Positions 1 through 10,962 of a stretch of DNA of 64,000 nucleotides are shown in pieces (within the stretch, counting starts at the first letter, position 1; each line of letters starts with the position of its first letter). The stretch lies in assembly GCA_026008535.1 (NCBI GenBank), contig BRKX01000006.1, positions 2,254,501 through 2,318,500 of the forward strand. The letters are read 5' to 3'. The position numbers were made by a program, and so were the translations under genes. The stretch comes from Perilla frutescens (taxonomy: Eukaryota > Streptophyta > Magnoliopsida > Lamiales > Lamiaceae). The notes beneath the pieces were generated by a model. It did no database searches, was not told the DNA's origin, and saw nothing but the letters and a program-made list of their open reading frames with translations.

Positions 1-603
1 TATGTATAATATATATACTGGTTAATAAATATCCTTAATAAACTAAATCTATATATTTGTGGAAATTATCAATTCAAAAAAGGTCAACAAAAACCATTAA
101 TACAACAATTAAATACATATTAGTATATCACCTAAAAAATTAGTATAGAAAATTAAAATAAATTAACAATAGTATCGATTGAATAATACATATATAATTG
201 TATACGTATATATAAATTAACAAATTTGTTGGTGTATGGAAATGTATAAGGGTTTCTATAATTAACACATTATCCTTGATTAAAATGCATCTTAATTATA
301 GAAACTCGCAATTTACTTTAAATATATGTTAAATGAAATTATAAAAATTAAATTAAACAATCAATTTAATTATGCATCATTAATTGTATAATATACCCCT
401 TGTTAATAGGAAAAAAAAACTAGTCCATTCTAGTGAGCCGGCCTAACCTATCAGGCATTTTTGTTTGGTTAGACTGGGAAAGTCCATGCTACCCCATGGA
501 TACTACCCACAGCTACAAAGATTGTGATATATGGTAATTGTAGTATTATTTTAATCTAAATATTGAAAAAAAAAAGAACACTTATAATTGCCACATGTCA
601 CAA
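1..603. other. AT-rich intergenic DNA, no gene seen
   Basis: Very AT-rich sequence with short A and T runs and stop codons in all frames. No coding exon, RNA gene or repeat unit could be recognised. Confidence 0.6.
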
Positions 604-800
604 CTAGGCTGTAAATGAGTCGAGTCGAGCTCGAACCTACGCATGTTCAAACTTGTTTGAAATGATATCGAGTTTTAAAATTTATGTTTGAGCTTATTTT
701 GATTATCTATTGAGTCGGGCTTTAATCGAGCCGAAGACGAGTCAAACTCTAGTAGATTGATATTTTATACATGTTTGCTTAATTTTTACTCAGCGAGTTC
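604..800 (+). repeat. Dispersed GAGTCGAGCTCGAA-type repeat, copy 1 (truncated)
   Basis: The block starts with a GGCTGTAAATGAGTCGAGTC end and continues with alternating CGAG/CTCG words, an 'AAACTTGTTTGAAATGATAT' segment and a 'TTTGATATTTTATACA'-like segment. The same order of segments is seen at 19083-19480 on this strand and at 53086-53402 on the opposite strand. This copy stops being similar near position 800, so it is shorter than the other two. No coding capacity; most likely a non-autonomous DNA transposon. Its superfamily could not be decided because clean terminal inverted repeats are not visible. Confidence 0.6.
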
Positions 801-1952
801 GAAATGGGCCGGACTAAGTGGCCAAAGAGCTGTTGGGTCTCAGATTGAAAAAGCCCAAAAAAAAAAAAAATCTAAAATCACTCACATCTTCACAACCCTC
901 ACGGGTCTCACGCCACCAATCCACCACCACGCACCAGTCACCGCCACCGGCCACCTCTTACACGTCAGTCCACCACCCATCGCCACCGCCACCGGCTGAC
1001 TCCAGCTATCATCCACCGGCCACCGCCACCGCCACTTCATGCTTCTTCTCTAACATTCCAGGTCACTAATATTTCAGTAAGATCCCCTTGTTCTGCATTT
1101 ATTTGACATGATTTGTTTTCGTTTATTCAATGATGTGATGGTTTTTTTTAGTCTATTCAATGAAACTCAGAACAATGTGTTGTATGTGAGACAAAATTTT
1201 GATCCAGGAAGTTTAGAAGGTCGTTGTTCTTACCTTGCGCGTAGAGTTGTAGAGATTCTAATCACGAGAAAAACACTAAGACTAAATAATATACAGTGGC
1301 TCATTAAAATGCTGAAAATGAAGACTGAAGCACTTCGTAAGGATACTGAGATACTGAGATGGTGATAATGATGATAAACGCTAAATCTTCGAGGAGAATG
1401 ATCAAGGAAATTGAATGAGACTTTGATACACACACACACACATATATTTACCAGAATGTAATTAACTATTCCTGTTTGATGATAAGTGATGGCATTTAAA
1501 TTTGTAATTTACAATTTATGTATTTGGGATTCCATTTGTGTATTTATTATGTATTTGAGAATTTTATTGTTATGTATTTGAGACTCTAGTTATGTATAAA
1601 TGTATTATAGACTCAATTTAAGTATTTATTTTTTTTGATTTATTGTTATTGTGTAAATTTTATGTTTTGTTTAAAATGATACAAAGTGAAAATTAATTGC
1701 AAGAGGACATTTTTTTCTAAAATCATGTGAAAATTATATATGATCTTTCTCTCTATCTTCCTGGGCTACTTACACTGTGAGAAGCCGCTACATGACGAAC
1801 TTATTTTTGCTTATTTTCGCATTAACAAGAAAAGGATTTTACGTTATTTTTTTGTGGAAATAAAATAGTTTTGGTAGCAAAATCATATTCATGATCTAAT
1901 TCTTGATCAGAAATTTGCATTTGCTCGTATTCTCGATTTCAAATTGGGGGGA
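801..1952. other. Intergenic region upstream of mL46
   Basis: A C-rich stretch at about 880-1065, dominated by CCACC and CCACCGCC words, gives short open frames that look like compositional artefacts. The rest is AT-rich. A TG/CA microsatellite-like run lies at about 1429-1443. The promoter and 5' leader of the mL46 gene must lie at the right edge, but no TATA box stands out. Confidence 0.45.
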
Positions 1953-4305
1953 ATGCACCGAACAGCTACGTATTCTAGGTCATTAACGCAGCCGTTTCTG
2001 ACGGCAGCGCGAGGCTTTTGTACATCGGCATTGGAAAGCAGCGGCGGAGAAAAGATCATTGCTGCCGTACTGTTCGAGAGACTTCCGGTTGTTATACCCA
2101 AAATCGATCCAGTCGTATATGCATTTCAGGAATTCTCGTAAGCATTTCTCTGTTTTTAACTACGCAGATTTTAGTTTCTTAATCTAGTTATCTGGGAATT
2201 AATTTCTTAGGGAAGGAAGTAGTGATGGGAAAGCTATTCCTCTAGTCTAATGTCAATTTATTTTAATAGCTTATTGCAGAAACTAGTGATGTTGTAAGTT
2301 TGGGATGGATCAATATTCTTGGCTAACTGTGATTCCTTTACACTGAGTTAATAATGAAGGTGATACTTGTTTGTTCGTGTTGGAGACATTGGGAGGGAAA
2401 AGTTAGACTTGTTAATCAGTTTTGATTCGTTTCCTGTATTAATGAGTGTGTGAATGAATTGCACATATTTTGGTTTGCCTGCTTCCGTTATTCGTGCAAA
2501 TGTTATTGTAATGAGTGTATGATAGCTGGGAGCTGGGATGTCAATTTAGGTTCCGATGGCAACAGCAGTTTAGACGAGAATATCCGGAAGCGTTCTTGAA
2601 AAAATCTGATGCGAGGTACATTTTCTCCTTTACTTTTTACCTGCATTTTTGGGAGTTCTGGCTTACCCCTTTTTTTTTTTCATTTCCTACTTTTAATCCG
2701 GTTCTTCAATAGGTATGTAGTTTTTAGTCAATCTTCATCAATAAAGGCATGTGGGAGATTCTGTAGCTTATGAGTATCAATATTTTTGCTTTTGTATGTG
2801 AAGTTCAGAACTTCTATTCTATTTGATAAATTTCTAACATTGGCATCTCAATACAATTATTCAAGGTTACAGTTAGATAAAAAAATAAGATTGGTTGGAA
2901 CTTGGAAGCATGCTTAGAATCATGTGATTATCCCTTGATGATTCATCAATATAACCATAATACAAGTGCATAGCGTTCTCTCGATTATTAGATATCTGGT
3001 TTCCTTATCAGAAATGTTTTCGCAGATATTGAGACTAATGTTTGCTACATTAGGATGTATTTCCATTTCATTATTGTCTATACTTGCTTCCAACATCAAA
3101 TGCATGATCAGATTTATTGCTATTTTATAGTTCTGAGGTTGTTGCTATTTTATTTTGGAAAAGTGTGTTAATTTTAGACAAGTTCAGTAGATGTCAAATT
3201 GTCAATGATGAGTTGCATCAGATTGTTAGATATATCCAATATTGACTGTGACATGCAGGAATGATCTTTTTGTCAATGTTTACATGGTTCAATTTGAAAA
3301 TGTGACATGCAGGGGAAAAGGAGATTATAATATTGAATACACACCAGCTCCACGGATCACCGAAGCAGATAAAGCTAACGATAAAAGGTATTGCTGTATT
3401 TATCCATTTGCTTATAATATTCATATTGGTGGATATTTGCTAGTTAATCTGGCTACTTAATGAAATTGAGTATGACTTTTCTCGTTTTGAGATCATAAAA
3501 CTTCTCATTCTTAACGATGAATCTCATATTCATCGACTCCCCTCTACCAGTTCTGCAAATGAAGATCATTTCGCCTCGTTGTATTCCATCTGTTCTGTTC
3601 CAGTTCTACTGGTCTTTCTATCGAAATGTCGTTGCACGTTTGTCAGCTGAGTTTTGTAGGTAACATATGTGCATCTCTGCATATGATAGTGCAGTAAACA
3701 AGTACGAAATTATTATTATACAGGTCATTGCAGAGAGCACTCGACCGGAGGCTCTATCTTCTTATATATGGTACTCCATTCGGTTCTAACGGAACGCCCG
3801 TCTGGCACTTTCCTGAGAAGCTCTACGAGTCTGAACCGACACTGCGCAAGGTAATTCTGCTTCCAACGTATCTTTCTGCTTCATCACGTTCCCCCTCTTC
3901 TGGAGTTTCCGGTTTTCATAAATTGGTCGATACCAAATATCTGCAGTGTGCGGAATCTGCTTTAGAAACTGTGATCGGAGATCTTTCCCATACGTATTTC
4001 GTTGGAAATGCTCCGATGGGCCATACCGGTACACAGCAGTCGGAGATAGACAAGGCCGATACATCTTTAAAGGTACTTTCCAGCAATTTTTGGTTTTAGA
4101 ATTCTTCCGTGAAGTCGGACACCATGGATACGTGCTGTAAAATATTTTCATCCTCTGTCAGCGATTCTTTTTTAAAAGCCAAGTCATCGGCACTTACAAG
4201 TTGGACATCGGGAAGTGTCGAGATCACGTATGGGTGACGAAGGACGAGCTGTTGGAGTACTTTCCCGAGCACGCCGAATACCTCAACAAGATGATCATCA
4301 GCTGA
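1953..4305 (+). CDS. MRPL46: Mitochondrial large-subunit ribosomal protein mL46 (MRPL46 family)
   Basis: Six coding exons join in one frame with GT-AG junctions: 1953-2137, 2550-2615, 3313-3387, 3724-3850, 3947-4072, 4162-4305 (about 240 aa). The N-terminus is rich in Arg, Ser, Thr and Ala and lacks acids, as expected for a mitochondrial presequence. Then follow the family's N-terminal block (LFERLPVVIPKIDPVVYAFQ), a basic helix (FRWQQQFRREYP) and a Nudix-like fold with VWHFPEK and GTYKLDIGKC. The chain ends DELLEYFPEH...MIIS. mL46 is a structural protein of the mitoribosome large subunit, not an active Nudix hydrolase. The ATG at 1953 is the first in frame. Exon 6 begins CGA (Arg) after the AG acceptor. 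Length fits plant homologues of about 230-240 aa. Arabidopsis carries one (At1g14620, from memory). Identification is firm; exon edges are hand-drawn. Confidence 0.88.
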
Positions 4306-5278
4306 TTTTCTGCATTTTTGATGAACTTGAGACAATGGATGAACTGCAGTTTGATATGGAGTTACTAGGTTTTGATGTAATAATATGTTTATTTTAGGCT
4401 TATGTTGGAATCAAGAAATTGCTCTCGAATGTAAAAAACAAGGCAACCATTATTGAATTTGATTACTCCATCTCTTTCCATCTCCCTGAATACACCTCTT
4501 TCCATCTCCCTGAATACACCTCAGAATCTTCCTTTCTCTCTCTAGATGATCTTGTGTCATGGAAGAACAGCAACATACCCCACCGGCGCCGCCTGGTCTC
4601 TTTAATAACTTTTACAATTTCATGAAAGGGTTAATTGCTAAAAAATTCACCGCCATTGAATGAGTTTGTAGTTTAAATATGATTTTCAAAGCATTGCAAT
4701 AATAATAATCCACTTTTTCTTTTTCTTTTTTATTTGTAGCAATACGGACATCACAAAAAAATTCGACGACTGGAAAATTGACGTTGCATAATAAAAATTC
4801 TTTTGTTCGACACCCCAAGGCTGAATTAATCTGTATGTAGAAAAAATATTGTTACATACTTATTCTGATCATCGGGAAAAAAACTGGTAGCGTTGCATTT
4901 GCTACAAATTAAAAAGATAGGTAATTAATCTGTATGTAGAAAAAATATTGTTACATACTTATTCTGATCATCAGGAAAAAAATCGGGAGTGTTGCATTAA
5001 AAAGATGGACAATTATTGCAATATTTAAAAAGATGTATTTAAATTGTAAATTCATTTAAAGGTAATAATTTTTTCGAAAAGCTTTGCTAGTAACTACTAA
5101 CATAACGCACTATGATCCTTCTAACAATACCATCATAATTTTTGTTAGCAATAACCATGATAATTTTGTTAACAATGGATATTATATACGTTCCTCCTCT
5201 GTCAAGAATCAAGAGAATGGAGATCGTGTATCCAAATAGAGTGAGGGAAGCACTCTTAATTTCTTTTTTTATAACTAT
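4306..5278. other. Downstream of mL46: 3' UTR and small duplications
   Basis: The 3' UTR of mL46 should occupy the first few hundred bases. A 24-bp unit beginning TTTCCATCTCCCTGAA is directly duplicated at about 4475-4520. A larger tandem pair is listed separately. No further gene is seen. Confidence 0.5.
4824..5021. repeat. Tandem duplication, about 99-bp unit, two copies
   Basis: The word AATTAATCTGTATGTAGAAA begins at 4824 and again at 4923. Both copies continue through TTGTTACATACTTATTCTGA, an A-run and GTTGCATT. The copies differ by a few substitutions and a short deletion in the second. Confidence 0.8.
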
Positions 5279-5530
5279 TACTTTCTCCGTTACACAATAA
5301 GTGTCATTTTAATATTTTAATTTTATTCACAAAAAATGTCATTTTATGCGATCGAGGTAAAAATTTCATATTTTCTTATATTTATTATCATTTAATGTAT
5401 TCAAACAATCATATTTAACTCATTTAATGTATTCACATAGAGGTTTATAAGGTAATTTGATTATGTAATTAATATCTTTATTAACACGTGTGCATTCAAT
5501 TAAAATGACACTTATTCAGAAAATACTATA
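5279..5530. mobile_element. Stowaway-like MITE (Tc1/mariner type)
   Basis: The ends are inverted: the left arm contains AATAAGTGTCATTTTAAT and the right arm ATTAAAATGACACTTATT. The interior is AT-rich and non-coding. The whole element is similar, in reverse orientation, to the block at 14367-14606, including the GAATGCACAC and GTGAATACATTAAA words. Size and AT content fit Stowaway MITEs. A clean TA target duplication is not obvious. Confidence 0.6.
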
Positions 5531-5547
5531 GAAAAAAAAAAGAGCGA

Positions 5548-5854
5548 GAGAATTGTCAATTTAGGCCTGAAATAATGAAAACTACTGATTCGGGGCCTAA
5601 GAGATGAAAACCATCAAGATAGGACCTCAAAAAATCATGGAACTTTGATATCTTTATATTTTTGTAATTATTTTTATATTCGTTTTCAACGAAAATTTAT
5701 TTCTTAATTATCAATTAAATTTAATGAAGAAATTATTAAAAGTATAAAATAAATCAAAATTAATGATTTTTTGAGGTTCATATTGAGGATTTTCATTTTT
5801 CAGATCTTGAATTCATATATTGCACATCTTTCAAACTCTAAATTGACAATTCTC
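5548..5854. mobile_element. Fold-back MITE with GAGAATTGTCAATTTAG ends
   Basis: The first 17 bases (GAGAATTGTCAATTTAG) and the last 17 (CTAAATTGACAATTCTC) are perfect inverted repeats. Similarity continues inward (GAAATAATGAAAA and GATTTTCATTTTTCAG arms). The element is 307 bp and non-coding. Diverged relatives lie at 50367-51063 and 53986-54325. Long inverted arms of this kind occur in Mutator-like MITEs, but the superfamily is not proven. Confidence 0.65.
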
Positions 5855-6239
5855 AAAAAAATAAATATTAATGAAATGGAAACAGGACAAATGATCACAT
5901 TACAAAAAACAAATATTTTCCTCTTTAAATAAAACAAATAATTTGCCACAATTACGGGCGTGCAATCGCGCAAAATAAAATACCAAAAAAAAAAACAAGA
6001 AAATAGACCACCGACGTAACGTCCATCCAATAGTTCACAAATTAAACAATAATTAATACAATAAAATAAAAAATAAAATAAAATAACCGACACTCTTTTT
6101 TTAAAGCAAAATATGAAAAAGTGTCCGACAATCTAATTAAAAATAAATTAAAAATGGCCATCGGGCCTTAATTATATCCCAAAATTAAATAAAATACAAA
6201 TTTAGAAAAAAGAAAAATAAAAAAACAGAAAAATCAAAT
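5855..6239. other. AT-rich 3' flank of the FLA gene
   Basis: A- and T-rich sequence directly downstream of the FLA stop codon (the gene runs leftward), so it should contain its 3' UTR and polyadenylation region. Several A-rich words read as AATAAA-like signals on the minus strand, but none can be singled out. Confidence 0.4.
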
Positions 6240-7475
6240 CTACAGCTGAAGAAATGCAAACCAGAGAGTCAAAACTATGGCAGCGAATCTTCCGCCATGA
6301 AATCTACCGGCGCTGTCCTTGTCAGCAGCGGTCTGGTCGGCCACATCGCCGTCGGGAGCATCCGCCGGAGAGTCGGAGGGCGCAGCCGGCGGAGACTTAT
6401 GCTTCTTCTTCGACGGCTTCGGCGAGTCCGCCGCGGGAGCCGGCGCCGGAGCCGGAGGAAGAGCTCCTTTGAACAGCTCCAGCGGCTTCAAAACCTTATC
6501 CACTTGGTAGATAGCCAGCGGCTGGTCATCCACCAACGTGTCCACTATCTTCGCCGTGACGATCTTCGTCACAATGGTGACGTCGGTGCCGTCGTTCTTC
6601 ACGTCGAAATCGAACTTGCTGGCGCCGTCGGTGGCGAGAGTGTTGGTCAATCCGTTGCTCGATTTCAACCCGGGCAGCGATTGGTAAATCGGAATCCCGT
6701 GGTACTCGAGGAGAGATTGCTGGCCCGCGGCGGTTAGGTTTTTGAATTTGGGGAGGAAACTCTTCATCGCGTCGTCGCCGGGGCAGAAAACGGTCAGTCC
6801 GCTGAGGACGTTGTCCTCGAATGTCTGCTCGGCGGCGCTGGCGAGCAGCGTATCGGCGAAGACTTTGCAGCCGTGCTTCGACATCAGCGCCGTGATGTTG
6901 ATCTGGCTCGGCCCCGGCGCCGGAGCCTCGGCTTCGGGGGAGGGGAGAATGGAGGAGATCTGAACGACGGAGATGTTGTACGGAATGGCGTCGACGGACT
7001 TGACGAACGTGGCGGAGACGACGCCGCCGTTGTCCTGGGGGCCGAAGCCGACCTTGCCGCCCTTGAGGTCGGTGATGTTGACGAATCCGGCGGAGCCGGT
7101 CGCCGAGCCTGTGGCCTGGAACATGGTGGCGGCGAGGGCGGTGCCGTTGGTGATCTGGTGGAGCTTCTTGGCGTCGAAGTAGTCGAGGAGGACGTGGAGC
7201 GAGAGCACATTCTTTATGGCGCCGAGGGTGAGGTGCTTCGAGAGTAGATCCGACATTCCGGCATTGTCGACGGCGCAGACCGTGATTGTTTCGCGGCGGT
7301 TAATCTCCGGGGAGAGCTGCGTCACGGTTAAGTAGTGGTTGAAGGTGGAGAATTCGGGGTATTTTTCCAGAATGTGGGTGATGTTGTGGGCGTCGGTGGA
7401 GAAGGGGAGGAGGAGGAGGAGGAGGAGTGATAGAACCACCGCAGTGGCGGCGGCGGCGGCGAGGCGGAGCTGCAT
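6240..7475 (-). CDS. FLA1: Fasciclin-like arabinogalactan protein, FLA1/FLA2 type
   Basis: Single-exon gene of 411 aa. Residues 1-29 are a signal peptide with a long Leu/Ala core ending at TDA. Two FAS1 domains follow, about 30-185 and 193-340. The first has the H1-like ITVCAVDNAGMS and H2-like VLSLHVLLDYF; the second has GLTVFCPGDDAM. N-glycosylation sequons include HNIT, NGT, VNIT, YNIS, INIT and KNLT. Pro/Ala stretches (EAPAPGP and PPAPAPAPAA) are arabinogalactan glycomodules, followed by a Lys-rich linker. A C-terminal hydrophobic tail (FAAIVLTLWFAFL) is a GPI-anchor signal. Known family members sit on the plasma membrane and wall and act in adhesion, growth and shoot regeneration. Domain plan and length match Arabidopsis FLA1/FLA2. 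The choice of FLA1 rests on the neighbours (TIC20, CFI68, DEK) and is less certain. The coding region is strikingly GC-rich compared with its flanks. Confidence 0.9.
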   Translation of the reverse strand: MQLRLAAAAATAVVLSLLLLLLLPFSTDAHNITHILEKYPEFSTFNHYLTVTQLSPEINRRETITVCAVDNAGMSDLLSKHLTLGAIKNVLSLHVLLDYFDAKKLHQITNGTALAATMFQATGSATGSAGFVNITDLKGGKVGFGPQDNGGVVSATFVKSVDAIPYNISVVQISSILPSPEAEAPAPGPSQINITALMSKHGCKVFADTLLASAAEQTFEDNVLSGLTVFCPGDDAMKSFLPKFKNLTAAGQQSLLEYHGIPIYQSLPGLKSSNGLTNTLATDGASKFDFDVKNDGTDVTIVTKIVTAKIVDTLVDDQPLAIYQVDKVLKPLELFKGALPPAPAPAPAADSPKPSKKKHKSPPAAPSDSPADAPDGDVADQTAADKDSAGRFHGGRFAAIVLTLWFAFLQL

Positions 7476-8736
7476 TGTGGAGGAAGGCGGAGATAGCGAA
7501 GCTTGGAAAAAGAGGGCGCTATTCAGTGTTGAGGTATGTGGGGAAGGCAGTGATGATGAGTGGCTTTAAGAGAGAGAGTGGAGTTAGCTAGAGTGAAGAG
7601 ATAATTAGCTGTCGGATTTTATTTTATTTTTTCAAAACCATTGAAAATAAAAATTGTTGGTGAGGGTTTGAATATTTGAAAATTGAAGATGATAATGACT
7701 TTCCAAATATCCTCTTTCATAATCTTAATTATTTTTCAACAAAAATTCTTCTATTAATTACCTGTATTAAATTCTTTATCTTATTTAATAACAGAATTGT
7801 TGCAGAAAAATAGCTTTCCCCCAAAAGCCATCGATAATTTTGGTTACTATTTTTTATTATCAATTTTGGTAGCTTTTCTTATTTAGTAGTAGTATTTCAT
7901 TGTTGATTGCCGATGGCTTTAACAAAAATTCACATGTATGTTTTGAAAATAAAAAATAATGTTGTATGGAGTAACAATTCATATATTTTCTTCGTAATTC
8001 GAATCTAATTTGAATTTTTCAAAAAATAGATTTAAATAATTATTTTCTCTTTTTTTTCTTTTTCGGCTTAATCTCAATGACCAAAATAACAAATGTAAAA
8101 AAATTCTTTAATTCTCAATAGTTGTAAATTAATTTTATTTTGTTATGATAATTTTATTATTTTTTTCATAATTATAATTTCTAAAAAATTAATAAAATTA
8201 TACATATCTCTTATTTGTGCTTAGCACATGGGATATAATCTAGTTAATCTTTAATTTATTAAAATTAATTAAAAAATTAAAAATGGAATTGAAGCTTGTT
8301 AATGTTCATTTCTTGAATTGATGGTATTTTTTTTAATGGGCATGAGACGCGAAGAGTTATTCGAGACTCAAAATTTCATCTATGTACAATCTCACATCTA
8401 AAGATTTTGGTGAGATTTAAATTCAAGATCTTCGATCATAATCTATCATTCTAGATATGAAATTTATGAATTTACACCGACATTAGGACATTTCTAAAAG
8501 AACTGTATATATCTATTTTGATACGATGGGGTCTATTTAGAGGGTGGATTTTGTGTGCTAGTGTATATATAAAATTGAAATAAATCGGTTAGAATATTTT
8601 GTTAACATTAGGTGGAGGCTTTTAGAAATAATAATTAGTTGATTAGGTTTGGGGCTAACAATGTCATATCATATGCATTAGGTTAGTTTGTCGGAGCATA
8701 GGAGGTGAAGCCGACACTTTGTGGGACTAGAAACCA
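7476..8736. other. FLA upstream region and AT-rich intergenic DNA
   Basis: The first 150 bases upstream of the FLA start (read leftward) carry CT-rich sequence on the gene strand, typical of a plant 5' leader. Beyond about 7620 the sequence is AT-rich with no recognisable gene. No convincing TATA box was picked. Confidence 0.4.
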
Positions 8737-8742
8737 AAGCTC

Positions 8743-8777
<35 letters not shown>

Positions 8778-8974
8778 GGATTGGATTCCAAAAAGAACCA
8801 TATCTCATGTGAGAATCGAGAACCAATCTCAACCACAATTTTATTTATTTGGACGGTCAAGATTTGTGGCATAATTGTAATAACGTCCAACTTCGCTGCC
8901 CCTAAATCTTAGTAAAGGTAAAATTAGAAATTTCAATTTATATGTGATTCACACGTGTATTTTTCAATTTAGGG

Positions 8975-9055
8975 TTTTAGCATTGTCATTCCCTATTTTA
9001 GCACTGTCATGATTTATTTTAGCACTAACATGACCCTTATTTAGCATGTCAAGAA
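8975..9055 (+). repeat. TTTTAGCACTGTCATG array, block I
   Basis: Three to four units spaced about 24-28 bases apart, each with a core of TTTTAGCA(C/T)T followed by GTCAT or AACATGAC. It is the first of five blocks spread between 8975 and 10745. Confidence 0.7.
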
Positions 9056-9537
9056 ACTCTCAAACCGGCTTTCTTTTTGCGAAGTACAATTTCGCCGTCA
9101 ACTCCCCTTCACGTCTAGCCACCATCTATCGTCGTTATACATATATCATTATCATATATATTAGAGAAATACATATATTTCAGTTCAATGGAGATAATAT
9201 TGATGTAATTTTATTTAATAATAATTGGTGTTCAGTGTTGAAATAATAAATACATCGTAACAAGTTACGAAAGAGTGTCTAAATTAATTGGTGTGAAATC
9301 AAAACGCTACACCAATAAAACACAATTTAACATCGCCACTCATATGACTGGCCACACAATTTTCTAATTTAAATTCTCATGCTTCTCACAACTGGACTTA
9401 TATATATTATTATACTACAGACCAAAATAAAAATATTACCAATAAGAAAAATGAAACGGTCAAGAATTAGTAGACCTCCTGATCATTGAAACAGTGACAC
9501 TGATAAACTTGATTTCTTTCCTAGACAACGTCACAAA

Positions 9538-9645
9538 TTATCACTGTCATGGCCTATTTTACCACTGTCATGACTTATTTTAGCGCTAATAAGACCCTTG
9601 TTTAACACTTTTTTTTAGCACTGTCATGGTCTTTTAACATTGTTA
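9538..9645 (+). repeat. TTTTAGCACTGTCATG array, block II
   Basis: Four or more diverged units with the cores CACTGTCATGGCC, CACTGTCATGAC, AGCGCTAATAAGAC and TTTTAGCACTGTCATGG. Spacing is close to 24 bases for most neighbours. Confidence 0.7.
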
Positions 9646-9762
9646 TCAAACAAATTAATTATATTTGGATGAAAGAAGCGTTAATTTCATCAATTTTGTG
9701 CTAAAAGGCTCAGTCACTCATGTATTTTTTGTGCTTAAAAAAATGAAATGTTTGGATTTCTG

Positions 9763-9908
9763 TTTTAGCACTGTTATGGCCCTTTTTAGCGCTGTCATGG
9801 CCTTTTTTAGCACTGTCATGTCTTATTTTAGAACTAACATTGTCGTGACTTATTTAAGCACTGTCATGACATTTTTTAGCACTATCATGACTTAGTTTAG
9901 CACTGTCT
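9763..9908 (+). repeat. TTTTAGCACTGTCATG array, block III
   Basis: The densest block, with about seven units of TTTAGC(A/G)CT followed by GTCATGRC. Period is 23-26 bases. The translation is a low-complexity F-S-T/A-V-M repeat that reflects the DNA periodicity and is not a protein. Confidence 0.8.
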
Positions 9909-10235
9909 AGTCCGAGGACCCCTATAGCTACAACTAACTGAGATTACATCTGAAGTCGATAAAGAAATGGGATTTGGCTAAAGCAGCTAGGACCTTCAAT
10001 AAGGAACTAACTCAAATATCTTCCTTCTTTTATTCAATTAATAAGTTTGTAAATGTATCATTTGCATGCCAAGTCTTAATTTTTTTTCTTAATATAAGTT
10101 ACAAGTTAGGTTTTATAGCTTCAATTTTTGGTTTATTAAAAGAAATGTAGTTTGTGAAAATGTTGTACATTTCCGCTTCTATTAAATGCAGAAATAAATT
10201 AGTGCAACTTGCTTGGATTAAAGTTGTAAATTTTC

Positions 10236-10455
10236 AATTGCTAAAATAGTTCACAGCAGTGCTAAAGTACTGATAGTGAATAATTCAAAATAACAGCTTA
10301 ATTAGCTTCGTCAACTTAAATGCTAAAATAGTTCACAGTAGTACTAAAATAGGTTACAACAGTGCTCAAATAGATCACAGTAGTGCTAAAACAGTTCACA
10401 ATAGTGCTAAAATAGGTTACAACAGTGCTAAAATAAATCACAGTAGTGCTAAAGT
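10236..10455 (-). repeat. TTTTAGCACT array, block IV, inverted orientation
   Basis: Here the core reads AGTGCTAAAATAG on the + strand, so the array is inverted relative to blocks I-III. About nine units recur every 22-24 bases. The spacer differs from the other blocks: instead of GTCATGAC it is a GTTGTAACC or ACTGTGATC type. Orientation and spacer together mark it as a separately amplified sub-array. Confidence 0.75.
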
Positions 10456-10654
10456 ACATGTTAACAAAATATTTTTTATAATACTCATTTGTTATTGCAA
10501 ATACTGCATTCATCGTGCACAATATTCTACTACCGATATATTCTTATGATACTCAATCGTTTTTACAATGTTAACAACTAAAGCAAGAAATAAATTTAAA
10601 ATTAAAAACGATAACAATCCAATAATCATAGCAATATAGCATTAATACGATTAC

Positions 10655-10745
10655 CATTGTCATTCCCTATTTTAACACTGTCATGACTTATTTTAACACA
10701 GTCATGACTTATTTTAGCATTCTGATTATGTTTTTAGCATTTTTA
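10655..10745 (+). repeat. TTTTAGCACTGTCATG array, block V
   Basis: Three to four units of CATTGTCATTCC, TTTTAACACTGTCATGAC and TTTTAACACAGTCATGAC, ending in TTTTAGCATT words. It returns to the orientation and spacer of blocks I-III. Confidence 0.65.
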
Positions 10746-10962
10746 TTTTCGTTTACTTGATGAAAGCCATAAAAAATAAAAATTTGTTATTAAAAATTAC
10801 AGATATAAGGGTGAGCAGCTATGCGATTTAACATCGCAATATGTACGGCTAAAAAAAACACTCAAGAATTGTGCAGCAAGAACACATTGCAAGCTAAAAT
10901 GCAATAATTGGATAGAGCTGGTTTTCTTTCTCAAAACCTAAAAAAAAAAATAGAGGTTAGAG

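Noticed and set aside
757..1069. Overlapping 80-codon frames rich in Pro, His and Thr
   Set aside because: They come from CCACC-repeat DNA with no start context, splice signals or known motif.
6254..7569. Long open frames on the + strand opposite the FLA gene
   Set aside because: They are shadows of a GC-rich coding region; they lack conserved motifs and the minus strand gives a complete FLA protein.
9665..10522. Repetitive frames (F-S-T-V-M) and CRISPR-like periodicity
   Set aside because: Units are diverged, spacers are not unique, and the context is plant nuclear DNA; the frames are products of the TTTTAGCACT repeat.
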